A stretch of DNA of 64,000 nucleotides from Sinorhizobium chiapasense (GTDB lineage Bacteria > Pseudomonadota > Alphaproteobacteria > Rhizobiales > Rhizobiaceae): NCBI RefSeq assembly GCF_036488675.1, contig NZ_CP133148.1:992001-1056000 (forward strand), written 5' to 3'. This document shows, in pieces, positions 37,036 to 45,360 of this stretch (within the stretch, counting starts at the first letter, position 1; every line of letters begins with the position of its first letter). The translations under genes and the position numbers were made by a program. The notes beneath the pieces were generated by a model. The model was not told the origin of the DNA, did not search any database, and saw nothing but the letters and a program-made list of their open reading frames with translations.

Positions 37036-38925
37036 TCAACTGATCAACGCCTCTTCGTATTCGGTCGATAGCTCCAGCCACTGCTCCTCCGCCTCGGCCA
37101 GTTTCGCAGCGGCGTCTGCGCGCTCCTTGGCCTTCTGCGCAGCCTTTGCCGGGGCCTTTTCGTACAAACCCGGATCCGCAAGCTCAGCATCAAGTGCTTG
37201 AATCAGTTTCTCCAATTTCCCCGTCAACGATTCGATCTCGTTGATCTTTTTCTTGAGGGGCGCCAACGACGTGCGCTTGTCGGCATTGGCTTTGCGCTGA
37301 TCCGCTTTCGACAGGACCTCGTCCGATCCATTGATCTTCGGCTTGTCGTCCCGTGGTTTGGGGCCGCCGACGATCAGGCCGCGGTAGTCTTCGAGGTCGC
37401 CGTCGTAGCTGGCCACGGTTCCATCGCGCACGAGCCACAGCCGGTCGGCAGTGGCCTCGATCAAATGCCGGTCGTGCGAGATGAGGATGACGGCACCGGA
37501 ATAGTCGTTGAGTGCGGTGATCAGTGCGTTGCGGCTGTCGATGTCGAGATGGTTGGTCGGTTCGTCGAGGATCAGCAGGTTCGGCGCGTCGAAGGCGGCA
37601 AGCCCCATCAGAAGCCGCGCCTTCTCGCCGCCGGAAAGATCCTTCGCGGCGGTATCCATCTTTTCTGTCGCAAGCCCCATTTGCGCGACGCGCGAGCGAA
37701 CCTTTGCTTCCGGCGCATCGGGCATGCGGCGGCGGACATGCTCCACCGCGCTTTGCGTCGGCACCAGATCGTCTAGCTGGTGCTGGGCGAAGAAACCGAT
37801 CTTCAATCCCGGGGCAATCCGGACATCACCGGCTTCCGCCTGGAGTCGGCCGGAAATGAACTTCGCGAAGGTCGACTTGCCGTTGCCGTTCGAGCCGAGC
37901 AAGGCAATGCGATCGTCTGCGTCGATGCGCAGATTGAGGCGCTTGAGGATTGGCTTGCCCGGTTCGTATCCGACCGCACCGCCCTGGATCGCGACGATCG
38001 GAGAGGCCACCTGTTTCTCAGGATCGGGAAAGGAAAAACCCTGGACGTGTTCCTCGATCACGGCCGCCACGGTGCCCATACGCTCCAGCGCCTTGACGCG
38101 GCTTTGCGCCTGGCGGGCCTTCGACGCCTTTGCCTTGAAGCGGTCGATGAAACTCTGCAGATGCTTGCGCGCCGCATCGTTCCTGGCCTTCGCCTTCATC
38201 TGCAATTCGTCGGCTTCCGCCTTCTGCCGCTCGAACTGGTCATAGGAGCCACGATAGAAGGTGAGTTTCTTCTGGTCGAGATGAACGATCGCATTGACGG
38301 CGGTGTTCAGGAGGTCACGATCGTGGCTGATGATGATGACCGTGTGCGGATAGCGGCGGATATAGTCCTCGAGCCACAACGTGCCTTCGAGGTCGAGGTA
38401 GTTGGTCGGCTCGTCGAGAAGAAGCAGGTCGGGCTCGGAAAAGAGAACGGCCGCCAGCGCCACGCGCATGCGCCAGCCGCCGGAGAAGGACGAGGCCGGA
38501 CGGCGTTGCGCCTCATGGTCGAAGCCAAGACCGGCGAGAATGCTCGCCGCGCGCGCTTCCGCGGAGTGGGCACCGATGTCGGCAAGCCGCGTCTGAATGT
38601 CGGCAATCCGGTGCGGATCGGTCGCGGTCTCGGCCTCGGCGATGAGCGCCGTGCGTTCCTTGTCCGCCTTGAGCACGATCTCGATCAGCGGCTCCTCTGT
38701 GCCGGGCGCTTCCTGCGCCACCTGGCCGATACGCGCATTTTTCGGCAGCGACACACTGCCGGCTTCGGCCGAAAGCTCGCCGGTAATCACCCGGAAGAGC
38801 GTCGATTTACCCGCCCCGTTGCGTCCGACGAGCCCCGCCTTCGTGCCCGCCGGTAGCGTCACGGAAGCATTTTCGATGAGAAGGCGGCCCGCGATGCGGG
38901 CGGAGAGACCGGCGATCTGGATCAT
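37036..38925 (-). CDS. ABC-F family ATP-binding protein
   Basis: 629 residues starting MIQIAGLSARIAGR; an upstream Met at 38961 lies outside the conserved fold. Two ABC domains in tandem: Walker A GRNGAGKST and GSNGNGKST, signatures SGGWRMR and SGGEKAR, and Walker B motifs LLLLDEPTNYLD and LLILDEPTNHLD, joined by the ABC-F linker rich in R and K. No membrane domain. The C-terminal coiled coil (about 550-629) resembles Uup/YheS. Such proteins act on the ribosome; antibiotic resistance is not implied. Confidence 0.92.
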   Translation of the reverse strand: MIQIAGLSARIAGRLLIENASVTLPAGTKAGLVGRNGAGKSTLFRVITGELSAEAGSVSLPKNARIGQVAQEAPGTEEPLIEIVLKADKERTALIAEAETATDPHRIADIQTRLADIGAHSAEARAASILAGLGFDHEAQRRPASSFSGGWRMRVALAAVLFSEPDLLLLDEPTNYLDLEGTLWLEDYIRRYPHTVIIISHDRDLLNTAVNAIVHLDQKKLTFYRGSYDQFERQKAEADELQMKAKARNDAARKHLQSFIDRFKAKASKARQAQSRVKALERMGTVAAVIEEHVQGFSFPDPEKQVASPIVAIQGGAVGYEPGKPILKRLNLRIDADDRIALLGSNGNGKSTFAKFISGRLQAEAGDVRIAPGLKIGFFAQHQLDDLVPTQSAVEHVRRRMPDAPEAKVRSRVAQMGLATEKMDTAAKDLSGGEKARLLMGLAAFDAPNLLILDEPTNHLDIDSRNALITALNDYSGAVILISHDRHLIEATADRLWLVRDGTVASYDGDLEDYRGLIVGGPKPRDDKPKINGSDEVLSKADQRKANADKRTSLAPLKKKINEIESLTGKLEKLIQALDAELADPGLYEKAPAKAAQKAKERADAAAKLAEAEEQWLELSTEYEEALIS

Positions 38926-39241
38926 GCCGCGCCTTTTGCCCGGACTTTTCCGGGAAGGCAAGGGGTGCCCGGTGACATCCGGGGCTGCCGCGCGCTGGGA
39001 GCCCGGTTGCGTTTTTCAAGGGGTGATTGTTATCGAATCGTGGACAACGTGTTCTGGTAATCAATACTTCCAAACATCATCATGAGGGACCACATGTATC
39101 TTGGATGAGCGCTCCCAAGCTCCTCCGACTTACCGGATCAGATCGAACGCTATCGGCAAGGCCACCGCGTTCGAAGGGAACGGTTCCGGCCAATCTTTAC
39201 GAAATCGTCGTTCAAGCAACGACCCCTCAGGAGAGATGATC
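38926..39241. other. intergenic region ABC-F / small exported protein
   Basis: 316 nt between divergent genes. It contains the palindrome GGAACGGTTCC (39177-39187) and AT-richer stretches near 39030-39090 suited to promoters. The open frame from 39101 into the exported-protein gene shows no conserved sequence. Nothing else identifiable. Confidence 0.5.
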
Positions 39242-39526
39242 ATGAAAAATGCTATCCATACTGCGCTTGCTGCAGCCCTGGTTGCCACCGCCCTTCTCGG
39301 CGGCGCATCCGCCGCCTTTGCCGGCGGCAGCTACTATGAAGGCGTCAGCGACAAGCCGCTTTTCACCGACCGCGCACCCAAGGCGCGTGAGGCTTCGGGC
39401 GATGTCGTCCGTGGCCGCGACGGCTCGCTCGACCGCACGTCCACCGGTTCGGTCTCGAGCTACGGCTCGACGCCTGCCTACATTTCGGGCGGCGAAGGTG
39501 AATATTATCAGGGCATTAGCCGCTAA
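39242..39526 (+). CDS. small exported protein, tandem paralog 1 (DUF680-like)
   Basis: 94 residues. AGGAGAG lies 6 nt before this ATG; the ATG six bases earlier would be too close. A Sec signal (HTALAAALVATALLGGASAAFA) ends at AFA, leaving a mature protein of about 66 residues starting GGSYYEGVSDKPLFTDRA. The C-terminus EYYQGISR repeats the N-terminal SYYEGVS motif. No cysteines after cleavage and no known catalytic motif. The next gene is a paralog, 73 nt on. It resembles small rhizobial exported proteins of the DUF680 type; function unknown. Confidence 0.75.
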   Translation: MKNAIHTALAAALVATALLGGASAAFAGGSYYEGVSDKPLFTDRAPKAREASGDVVRGRDGSLDRTSTGSVSSYGSTPAYISGGEGEYYQGISR

Positions 39527-39599
39527 CGCAGGACCCTCCCAAGTGCGGGCACGGCGTGAGAACGCCGCGCCCGCATCCGATTCAGCAAGGAACGATCCT

Positions 39600-39884
39600 A
39601 TGAACAAATCCATTGCAGCTCTTCTCGTTGCCGTCGCTGTGACTGGCGTCGCTTCTACGGCAAGCGCCGGCGGCAGCTACTACAAGGGCGTCAGCCAGAA
39701 GCCGCTTTTCACGGGGCGCGCGGCGGCCTCTGCCGGCACCGGCGTGTCGGCGAACACCGCCGACAATGGCGATTTTTATGCCGGTGTTGACAACAAGTCC
39801 GTCGATGCGGCGTCGACCGGCGCGATTGCCAATGGCCGCGCAGCCGTGAACGTCTCCGGCGACGCCGACCAGAACGCCCGCTAA
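39600..39884 (+). CDS. small exported protein, tandem paralog 2 (DUF680-like)
   Basis: 94 residues, same length as the gene before it. The signal peptide (SIAALLVAVAVTGVASTASA) is followed by GGSYYKGVSQKPLFTGRA, nearly identical to the mature start of paralog 1, and then by a second partial copy DFYAGVDNKSVD. The middle is Ala/Ser/Gly/Asn-rich and has drifted between the two. AAGGAA is spaced 7-8 nt before the ATG. Presumably a tandem duplication; periplasmic or secreted. Function unknown. Confidence 0.75.
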   Translation: MNKSIAALLVAVAVTGVASTASAGGSYYKGVSQKPLFTGRAAASAGTGVSANTADNGDFYAGVDNKSVDAASTGAIANGRAAVNVSGDADQNAR

Positions 39885-40036
39885 TCCACGCCAATACGCG
39901 CACCGAGAGACCCGGTCCCGCCGAGCGCGGAGCCGGGTCGCTTCATGAGTGGCGATGGCTGTGTGGTGAGGGCCGTGACAGAGAAGATCAAGGTAGCAGA
40001 AACCCTTTTCCGAAACCTGCCGCCGGATCCATTGTC

Positions 40037-41113
40037 TCAGGCGGCATCAGGCACATAAGCCCTGCCGCTCGCCTTTTCGATGTCTGACGAATAAACCCGA
40101 ATGCCCCCGTGCGCCCGCGCTGCGGTCAATGCAAGTTCGGCCTGGCCCAGCAGCTCAGCCGCGCTCGTTGCTGCCGGGGTCAGTGCAATGCCGGCGGAAA
40201 GGGAGAGTGTTTCGCATGTGAAAGCACGGCCGGGCGGTGTGATTGCCAGCTCTGCGACACTTTGATGGATGCGCCGCGCAATCGCCTCCGCGTTTTCCGC
40301 AGTGACGTCGTTACAGACGAAAGCGAACTCCTGCGGGCCAATCCGCGCAACGAAGTCATTCTTCTTGATCGTCTTGCGGAAGATGGTGGCGAGATCGCTC
40401 AGCACCTTTTGCGCCAGTGCGCCGCCATGTTGTTCTCCAAGGTCTCGCAATCCTTCAACCGCCGCCAGGACAAGCGACGCGGATTGACCGGATGGCTGAT
40501 CGAACACGGCCGCCAGCCTTTTCGAAAGGGCCGTCTGGTTCGGCAGACCGGTCAGTCGATCCCGGGTAAGGGCCATGCGGCTTTCTTCGAGATCTCCTTC
40601 CAGTTCGCTCAGACGTTGAGAATGCATCTCTATCGCTGCGCGAAGTGCGGTTTCCTCATTCATCAGCAGCCCTGCCGCGTCGCGCAACTGTGCCGCTTCA
40701 TCGGCGAATTCCGACATGGTTGCGACCGGATCGGAGGCAAGTCGAGCCGCGAACCGTTTGAGCTGACCGTTGAAGGCGTGCTTTCGCGCCAACGTGTCGC
40801 CGAGCATCATCGTCAGCTCGCCGAGTGCCTGCTGCGCCTCCGCGCGTGCGCGGTCCGCCGTAAGCGCGCTGTGGCCAATGAGTTTGTGCTTGATGCCGAG
40901 CTCGTCCAGCGCGTCCTGCGTCGGCTCCGGACCGAGCGCCGCGAGATCGCGCGACAATTGCGGTATCTGACCGGACAGCGCTTCATAGATCAGCTCGTAG
41001 TTGCGGGGGAGGGCGGCGACGCCGAGCCGCATCATTGAGTGCGCCAGTTTTTGGATGATCGCCGCATTTCGTGCCTGCGATCGGCCGCGCGCCGTTGGAG
41101 GATGCTGGGTCAT
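40037..41113 (-). CDS. GGDEF-domain protein with degenerate active site
   Basis: 358 residues from MTQHPPTARG; the upstream in-frame Met at 41212 is not conserved-looking. N-terminal 180 residues are helical with no membrane segment, then a GGDEF domain (about 183-345) opening DRLTGLPNQTAL. The active-site motif reads R-I-G-P-Q-E-F at 257-263 in place of R-x-G-G-D-E-F, so the second Gly and the metal-binding Asp are lost. It is probably inactive as a diguanylate cyclase and may serve as a binding or scaffold protein. Divergent from the acyl-activating fusion at 41368. Confidence 0.85.
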   Translation of the reverse strand: MTQHPPTARGRSQARNAAIIQKLAHSMMRLGVAALPRNYELIYEALSGQIPQLSRDLAALGPEPTQDALDELGIKHKLIGHSALTADRARAEAQQALGELTMMLGDTLARKHAFNGQLKRFAARLASDPVATMSEFADEAAQLRDAAGLLMNEETALRAAIEMHSQRLSELEGDLEESRMALTRDRLTGLPNQTALSKRLAAVFDQPSGQSASLVLAAVEGLRDLGEQHGGALAQKVLSDLATIFRKTIKKNDFVARIGPQEFAFVCNDVTAENAEAIARRIHQSVAELAITPPGRAFTCETLSLSAGIALTPAATSAAELLGQAELALTAARAHGGIRVYSSDIEKASGRAYVPDAA

Positions 41114-41248
41114 GGCGGTGCCTTTGATACCGGTGTCGAACTCGCCTCGCACTATCTCCGGCGCGAATTTAAGAGATCCTGAAAATATCCGGGCAACGGC
41201 GGCAAAATGCACGATATGGTTGCTGAATCATGATCGGTCGCCGCAAGG

Positions 41249-41279
41249 CAATCGGTGCTGCTGTTTGCCGCACCGATTG
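41249..41279. promoter_or_regulatory. 10-bp perfect inverted repeat between divergent genes
   Basis: CAATCGGTGC - 11 nt - GCACCGATTG, in the 254-nt gap between the GGDEF gene and the 883-residue fusion gene. It could be an operator dyad or an RNA stem. It lies 35 nt upstream of the -35 of the promoter at 41314. Confidence 0.5.
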
Positions 41280-41313
41280 TCACGGACGTTGTCGCTTTTG
41301 CCGTCGCTTTATA

Positions 41314-41341
41314 CTTGACTGCTAAAGTCAGCAAATATATG
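41314..41341 (+). promoter_or_regulatory. candidate sigma-70 promoter of the acyl-activating fusion gene, with overlapping dyad
   Basis: CTTGAC (41314-41319), 16 nt, TATATG (41336-41341), fitting the rhizobial housekeeping consensus CTTGAC-N17-CTATAT closely. The dyad TGACT-N5-AGTCA (41316-41330) overlaps the -35. Transcription would begin some 20 nt before the TTG start codon. Confidence 0.55.
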
Positions 41342-41367
41342 CCGCCTTGCTGAAATAGGAGGCGGTC

Positions 41368-44019
41368 TTGAGCGCAGGCGATTTGTCGAAATTCCCCTTG
41401 TTCGCTGCGAACCTGGCTGCCTGGGAAGATCGGCCGGCGTTGCTGCTGCCTGGAACGCGGACCATAAGCTATCGCGATCTGGCCGAGCGCGTCGATCGTC
41501 AGGCATCGCATTGGCGCGGCGAGCGCGGGCTGGTCATGCTGGAGGCTGATCTCTCGGAGCACGCCATCGTCGCCTACCTCGCGGCGCTCAAAGCCGGACA
41601 TGCGATTGCCATCCAGGGCCCCGGCACTCCGGATCGAAAATTTCTGGAGCCCGACTTTTGCTATCGCCGTTGTGATGGCCGATGGCGGACGGAACGTCTA
41701 GCTGGAAGCAAGTTGCAGCTTCATCCGGATCTTGCGGTCCTGCTCTCGACATCCGGCAGCACTGGGCACGGCAAATGCGTGAGGCTGTCTGCCGCGAACA
41801 TTCAATCGAATGCACGTTCGATCGCCGATTATCTCGGCCTGACGGCTTCGGATCGAAGCTGCCTTATCCTGCCGTTCCATTATTCTTACGGCCTTTCCGT
41901 GCTGAACGCCCACTTGTCAGTCGGCGCAAGCCTATACGTTCCGGGCCTCTCCATCCTCGACGACGGTTTCCTCGATGGACTCGCCGAAAGCGGCAGCACC
42001 AATCTTTCAGGCGTCCCCTATTCTTATGAGCTTCTGGAAAAGGTTGGTTTCCGGGAGTGGGAATTTCCTGCCCTGCGGTTCATGACCGTCGCCGGAGGAC
42101 GTTTGGCGTCCGAGAGGGTCCGTCTCTACAACGAACACCTCACCGCGCGCGGCGCTTCCTTTTTCGTCATGTACGGCCAGACGGAGGCGACCGCCCGCAT
42201 GGCCTATGTTCCCCCCGACCGCCTCAGAGGCAGGGAAGACCGGATCGGCATTGCCATACCGGGCGGGAGCCTGAGCATCGAGAATGACGAGCACCAACTG
42301 GTTACTGGCACGGATACGCCCGGCGAGCTCGTCTATCGGGGCGCGAACGTGATGATGGGCTACGCTTCTTCGCGTGCCGATCTGGCGCGCGGAAGCGAGC
42401 TTGCCGAACTGCGCACCGGCGATCTGGCGACGAGGGACGCCGATGGGTTCTTCCGGATAGTTGGACGGACGAAGCGGATATCGAAGATCGCCGGTCTGCG
42501 GATTGCGCACGATAGTCTGGAGGTGATGCTCGAGCGCCGGGGCGTCACGGCCGCCGTCGTCGGTGACGATAGCTGCATACATGCCTTCTATGTCGGCGCG
42601 GACGATCGCGGCGATATCCGTGGCATGCTGGCTGCCGCGAGTGGGTTGACGCTTTTGCAGGTGAAGGCTTCGCGCGTCGATGCGCTGCCGCGGCTCGCGT
42701 CCGGCAAGATCGATTACGAGGCTCTCCGCAAGGCGAGGAGAAAGGACATCGGCTCCGTCGCGGACGGGGACGGTATCGAGGCGCTTTTCAATCAGATCTT
42801 CTGCCCGAAAAAGGTTCGATCCGACGATAGCTTCCTGTCGCTTGGCGGCGACTCGCTGCGTTTCGTCCAGCTTTCGATCGGCCTGGAAAAGCTTCTTGGC
42901 GATGTGCCCGAGGCTTGGGAAAGAATGTCGGTTGCCGAGCTCGCGGTGATGGGACGACGCGAAACCAAAAGCAGGCGGATCGGCACCGACCTGCTCATCC
43001 GGGCATTGGCGATCCTTGTCGTCGTCCTGCACCACGAGACCCTATGGCCCATTCCCGGCGGATCGGCGGCGATGGTCATCCTCGCGGGTTTCGGCCTTGC
43101 GCGGTTCCAGCGTGGCGTCTTGATGTCGGGCGCGGTGCTGCGGCTGTTGCGGCCGCTTACGCAGATTCTCGTTCCATATTATCTGATTGTCGCGGCCTAC
43201 ATCCTTGTCTGGGGAGAGGTGCCCTGGGCGTCAGTGTTCCTCGTCGGCAACTTCGGTTTTGCCGATCCCGAACGCCACAGCATGGTGCCTTACCTTTACT
43301 GGTTCATCGAGGCATATAGCCAGATGCTTGTTGTGTTCGTGGCATTGTTCGCGGTGCCATCGGTCCGGCGTGCGGCTGCCTTGAGACCTTTCGCGCTCGG
43401 AATGGCGTTGCTCGCGGCAGCTCTTCTTGCGCGCCTCGCATTGCCGCTGGTCGTCGAGATGGGCAACCGCCAGATTTTCACGTTGCCGTGGATTTTTTAT
43501 CTGGCTGTTATCGGCTGGTGCGCTGCGGTCGCCGAAGCCCCGCTTGAGCGCGGCATGCTGATGCTGGCCGGAACAGCCACCTTCCTCTTCTTCGGGCTCT
43601 ATGAAGGCGTGTGGATCGGGACGAAGATCAAGTATCTGTTGCAAATCGCGGTCCTGGCCGCCCTGCTGTTCGTGCCGCAAGTCAGGATGCCGCAATGGAG
43701 CGCGAGACTGATCCTGCCCATCTCGGCCGCCGGTTTTCATATCTATATTCTGCATCGTTTCGCGCCGGAACTCCTGCTGCTGCCGGTGCAGCCACTGGTG
43801 TCGCCGACCGTCTTTTCGCTGTGCTCCGTTGTCGGCGGGATAGCGCTGGGAATGGCGGCTTGGTCTGGCCAACGCCGCCTCATGAAGCTGTGGACGCAGA
43901 TCATGGACGGCGGCGGCAGTTTGGGCGATTGGCAGAATAGGTTCGCCGCGCAGCTTCCTTCAGGCCGCCCACTTCTCGCCATCGGCCCGCAGGAAGAAAA
44001 CCAGGTCCAGCGTCAATGA
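41368..44019 (+). CDS. adenylation domain - carrier protein - membrane acyltransferase fusion
   Basis: 883 residues from TTG, set by AGGAGG 5 nt upstream. (i) Residues 1-460: AMP-forming adenylation domain with STSGSTGHGK (127-136), YGQTE (269-273), TGD (350-352) and catalytic Lys447 in LASGKIDY. (ii) 463-531: carrier domain, phosphopantetheine Ser496 in LGGDSLRF. (iii) 540-835: about ten membrane helices; the opening IRALAILVVVLHH (544-556) fits acyltransferase-3 (OafA-like) enzymes, with R545 and H555. The A4 region LPFHYSYGLS lacks the Asp that binds an amino group, so the activated acid is more likely a fatty or organic acid than an amino acid. Envelope acylation is inferred. The 3' end overlaps the convergent DinB-like gene by 60 nt. 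Confidence 0.85.
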   Translation: MSAGDLSKFPLFAANLAAWEDRPALLLPGTRTISYRDLAERVDRQASHWRGERGLVMLEADLSEHAIVAYLAALKAGHAIAIQGPGTPDRKFLEPDFCYRRCDGRWRTERLAGSKLQLHPDLAVLLSTSGSTGHGKCVRLSAANIQSNARSIADYLGLTASDRSCLILPFHYSYGLSVLNAHLSVGASLYVPGLSILDDGFLDGLAESGSTNLSGVPYSYELLEKVGFREWEFPALRFMTVAGGRLASERVRLYNEHLTARGASFFVMYGQTEATARMAYVPPDRLRGREDRIGIAIPGGSLSIENDEHQLVTGTDTPGELVYRGANVMMGYASSRADLARGSELAELRTGDLATRDADGFFRIVGRTKRISKIAGLRIAHDSLEVMLERRGVTAAVVGDDSCIHAFYVGADDRGDIRGMLAAASGLTLLQVKASRVDALPRLASGKIDYEALRKARRKDIGSVADGDGIEALFNQIFCPKKVRSDDSFLSLGGDSLRFVQLSIGLEKLLGDVPEAWERMSVAELAVMGRRETKSRRIGTDLLIRALAILVVVLHHETLWPIPGGSAAMVILAGFGLARFQRGVLMSGAVLRLLRPLTQILVPYYLIVAAYILVWGEVPWASVFLVGNFGFADPERHSMVPYLYWFIEAYSQMLVVFVALFAVPSVRRAAALRPFALGMALLAAALLARLALPLVVEMGNRQIFTLPWIFYLAVIGWCAAVAEAPLERGMLMLAGTATFLFFGLYEGVWIGTKIKYLLQIAVLAALLFVPQVRMPQWSARLILPISAAGFHIYILHRFAPELLLLPVQPLVSPTVFSLCSVVGGIALGMAAWSGQRRLMKLWTQIMDGGGSLGDWQNRFAAQLPSGRPLLAIGPQEENQVQRQ

Positions 44020-44472
44020 CGGGCGCCCGAGCGCCGTCAGGGTCGCGTGCGCCTGGCCGCGGTGATGCGTCTGGTGGTTGAAGAAATGAGCGAGCGTTGG
44101 TCCGAGCCGCTGCGTGATTTCGCCCGGCACGCTGAGCGGTGAATAGGTGACCGTCGCCGCCAGGCGGGTCTCGTCGAGGCCATCCACCCAGGCGATGATG
44201 CGCTCATCTTCCGCCACGCGCGCCGCCGTCAAGCTGGCGAGGTCGTCGTGGAGGATCGCGTCGAGCGTCGAAGGAGCTTCGCCCTCCTTCGTGAACCGCT
44301 TCATCCAGATCCGATCCGCCGCCAACAGATGGTTGAGCGTCCCATGGAGCGAGCCGAAGAACGCGCCTTTGTTCTGGCGGAACTCCGTATCCGAAAGCCC
44401 AGCCGCCGCGGCGTAGAGCCGCCGGTTGGCCCAACGGTTGTAGTCGGCGAACATGCGATAATGGTCGAGCAT
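43960..44472 (-). CDS. DinB family protein (putative metal-dependent hydrolase/transferase)
   Basis: 170 residues from MLDHYRMFADYNRWANRRLY. Four-helix DinB/YfiT fold; candidate metal-ligand histidines lie in LHGTLNHLLAADR and HFFNHQTHHRGQ, in the usual spacing. Members include bacillithiol or mycothiol transferases and many of unknown role. The last 60 nt overlap, antisense, the 3' end of the adenylation-carrier-acyltransferase gene. Cytosolic. No operon partner. Confidence 0.87.
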   Translation of the reverse strand: MLDHYRMFADYNRWANRRLYAAAAGLSDTEFRQNKGAFFGSLHGTLNHLLAADRIWMKRFTKEGEAPSTLDAILHDDLASLTAARVAEDERIIAWVDGLDETRLAATVTYSPLSVPGEITQRLGPTLAHFFNHQTHHRGQAHATLTALGRPSLTLDLVFFLRADGEKWAA

Positions 44473-44767
44473 TGGTATTTCCCTGTGTGGTGGGGCGAGC
44501 CTAGCGCAAATCCGCATTCCTGGGTCAAATGTCACTCATGAAATCTGCTGATTTGATCGCCGCGGCGGGCAGCCGCCTGCATGCTGCACACGACGCCGTT
44601 ACGGTGCTCCCGAACGCCGCCTCGACTTTCGCTGCGCGTTCAGGCGTTCCGTGACAGCACCATGAAACTCGCGCCGGCCGGGCCGAAACATGGCCGCGCC
44701 CCCTTGTTTTGCACGGAATTGGCGGCTAATGAACCGCCACTTCTCAAGAAACAAGGGAATTGAGCCA

Positions 44768-45190
44768 ATGGCGATTGAACGTACCTTTTCGATGATCAAG
44801 CCGGACGCGACGAAGCGCAACCTGACCGGCGCCATCACCAAGATGCTGGAAGATGCCGGCCTGCGGGTCGTCGCTTCGAAGCGCGTCTGGATGAGCCGCC
44901 GCGAAGCTGAAGGCTTCTACGCTGTGCACAAGGAGCGCCCGTTCTTCGGCGAACTGGTCGAGTTCATGTCCTCCGGCCCGACCGTCGTTCAGGTCCTCGA
45001 AGGCGAGAACGCCATTGCCAAGAACCGCGAAGTCATGGGCGCCACCAATCCGGCAAACGCCGCCGAAGGCACCATCCGCAAGGTCCATGCCCTGTCGATC
45101 GGCGAAAACTCGGTCCATGGTTCGGATGCTCCGGAAACGGCCGTTGAAGAAATCGCCTACTGGTTCTCCGGCACCGAAATCGTCGGCTGA
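44768..45190 (+). CDS. ndk: nucleoside diphosphate kinase
   Basis: 140 residues from [19 protein letters not shown]. The phospho-acceptor His is in [12 protein letters not shown], and the substrate-binding residues in KPDA and the [14 protein letters not shown] loop are intact. It balances NTP and dNTP pools. Although the frame is open upstream, this ATG begins the family. A repeat remnant and a strong terminator follow. Confidence 0.98.
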   Translation: MAIERTFSMIKPDATKRNLTGAITKMLEDAGLRVVASKRVWMSRREAEGFYAVHKERPFFGELVEFMSSGPTVVQVLEGENAIAKNREVMGATNPANAAEGTIRKVHALSIGENSVHGSDAPETAVEEIAYWFSGTEIVG

Positions 45191-45232
45191 TTCAATTTCT
45201 TCGTTTCGGCCGCCAATGGCTTGAAATGATTC

Positions 45233-45273
45233 CTACAGCGCCGTGCGTCTTTTCAGACGCACGAACATGCAGT
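45233..45273 (-). repeat. internally deleted RIME-like family A element
   Basis: CTACAGCGCCGTGCGTCTTT and CAGACGCACG are followed directly by AACATGCAG, joining the two outer ends of the family-A element without the CAAAGTGC linker and the first palindrome's loop. It lies just upstream of the ndk terminator. Confidence 0.65.
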
Positions 45274-45274
45274 G

Positions 45275-45302
45275 AACCGGGGTGGCGACACCCCGGTTTT
45301 TT
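45275..45302 (+). terminator. ndk rho-independent terminator
   Basis: A perfect 10-bp stem AACCGGGGTG with loop GCGA, then CACCCCGGTT and a run of T. It lies 84 nt after the ndk stop, directly past the repeat remnant. Confidence 0.93.
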
Positions 45303-45360
45303 AGTGCAATATCGTGCAAACATGTGCAGCGGTTTTGGGACAACGACGTGTATGACGCCG

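Noticed and set aside
37036..38925. ABC-F protein as an antibiotic-resistance determinant
   Set aside because: Its linker and C-terminal coiled coil look like the housekeeping Uup/YheS type, and nothing nearby suggests resistance.
39177..39187. GGAACGGTTCC as an extracytoplasmic sigma factor (RpoE2-type) promoter
   Set aside because: GGAAC is present but no CGTT lies at the required spacing downstream.
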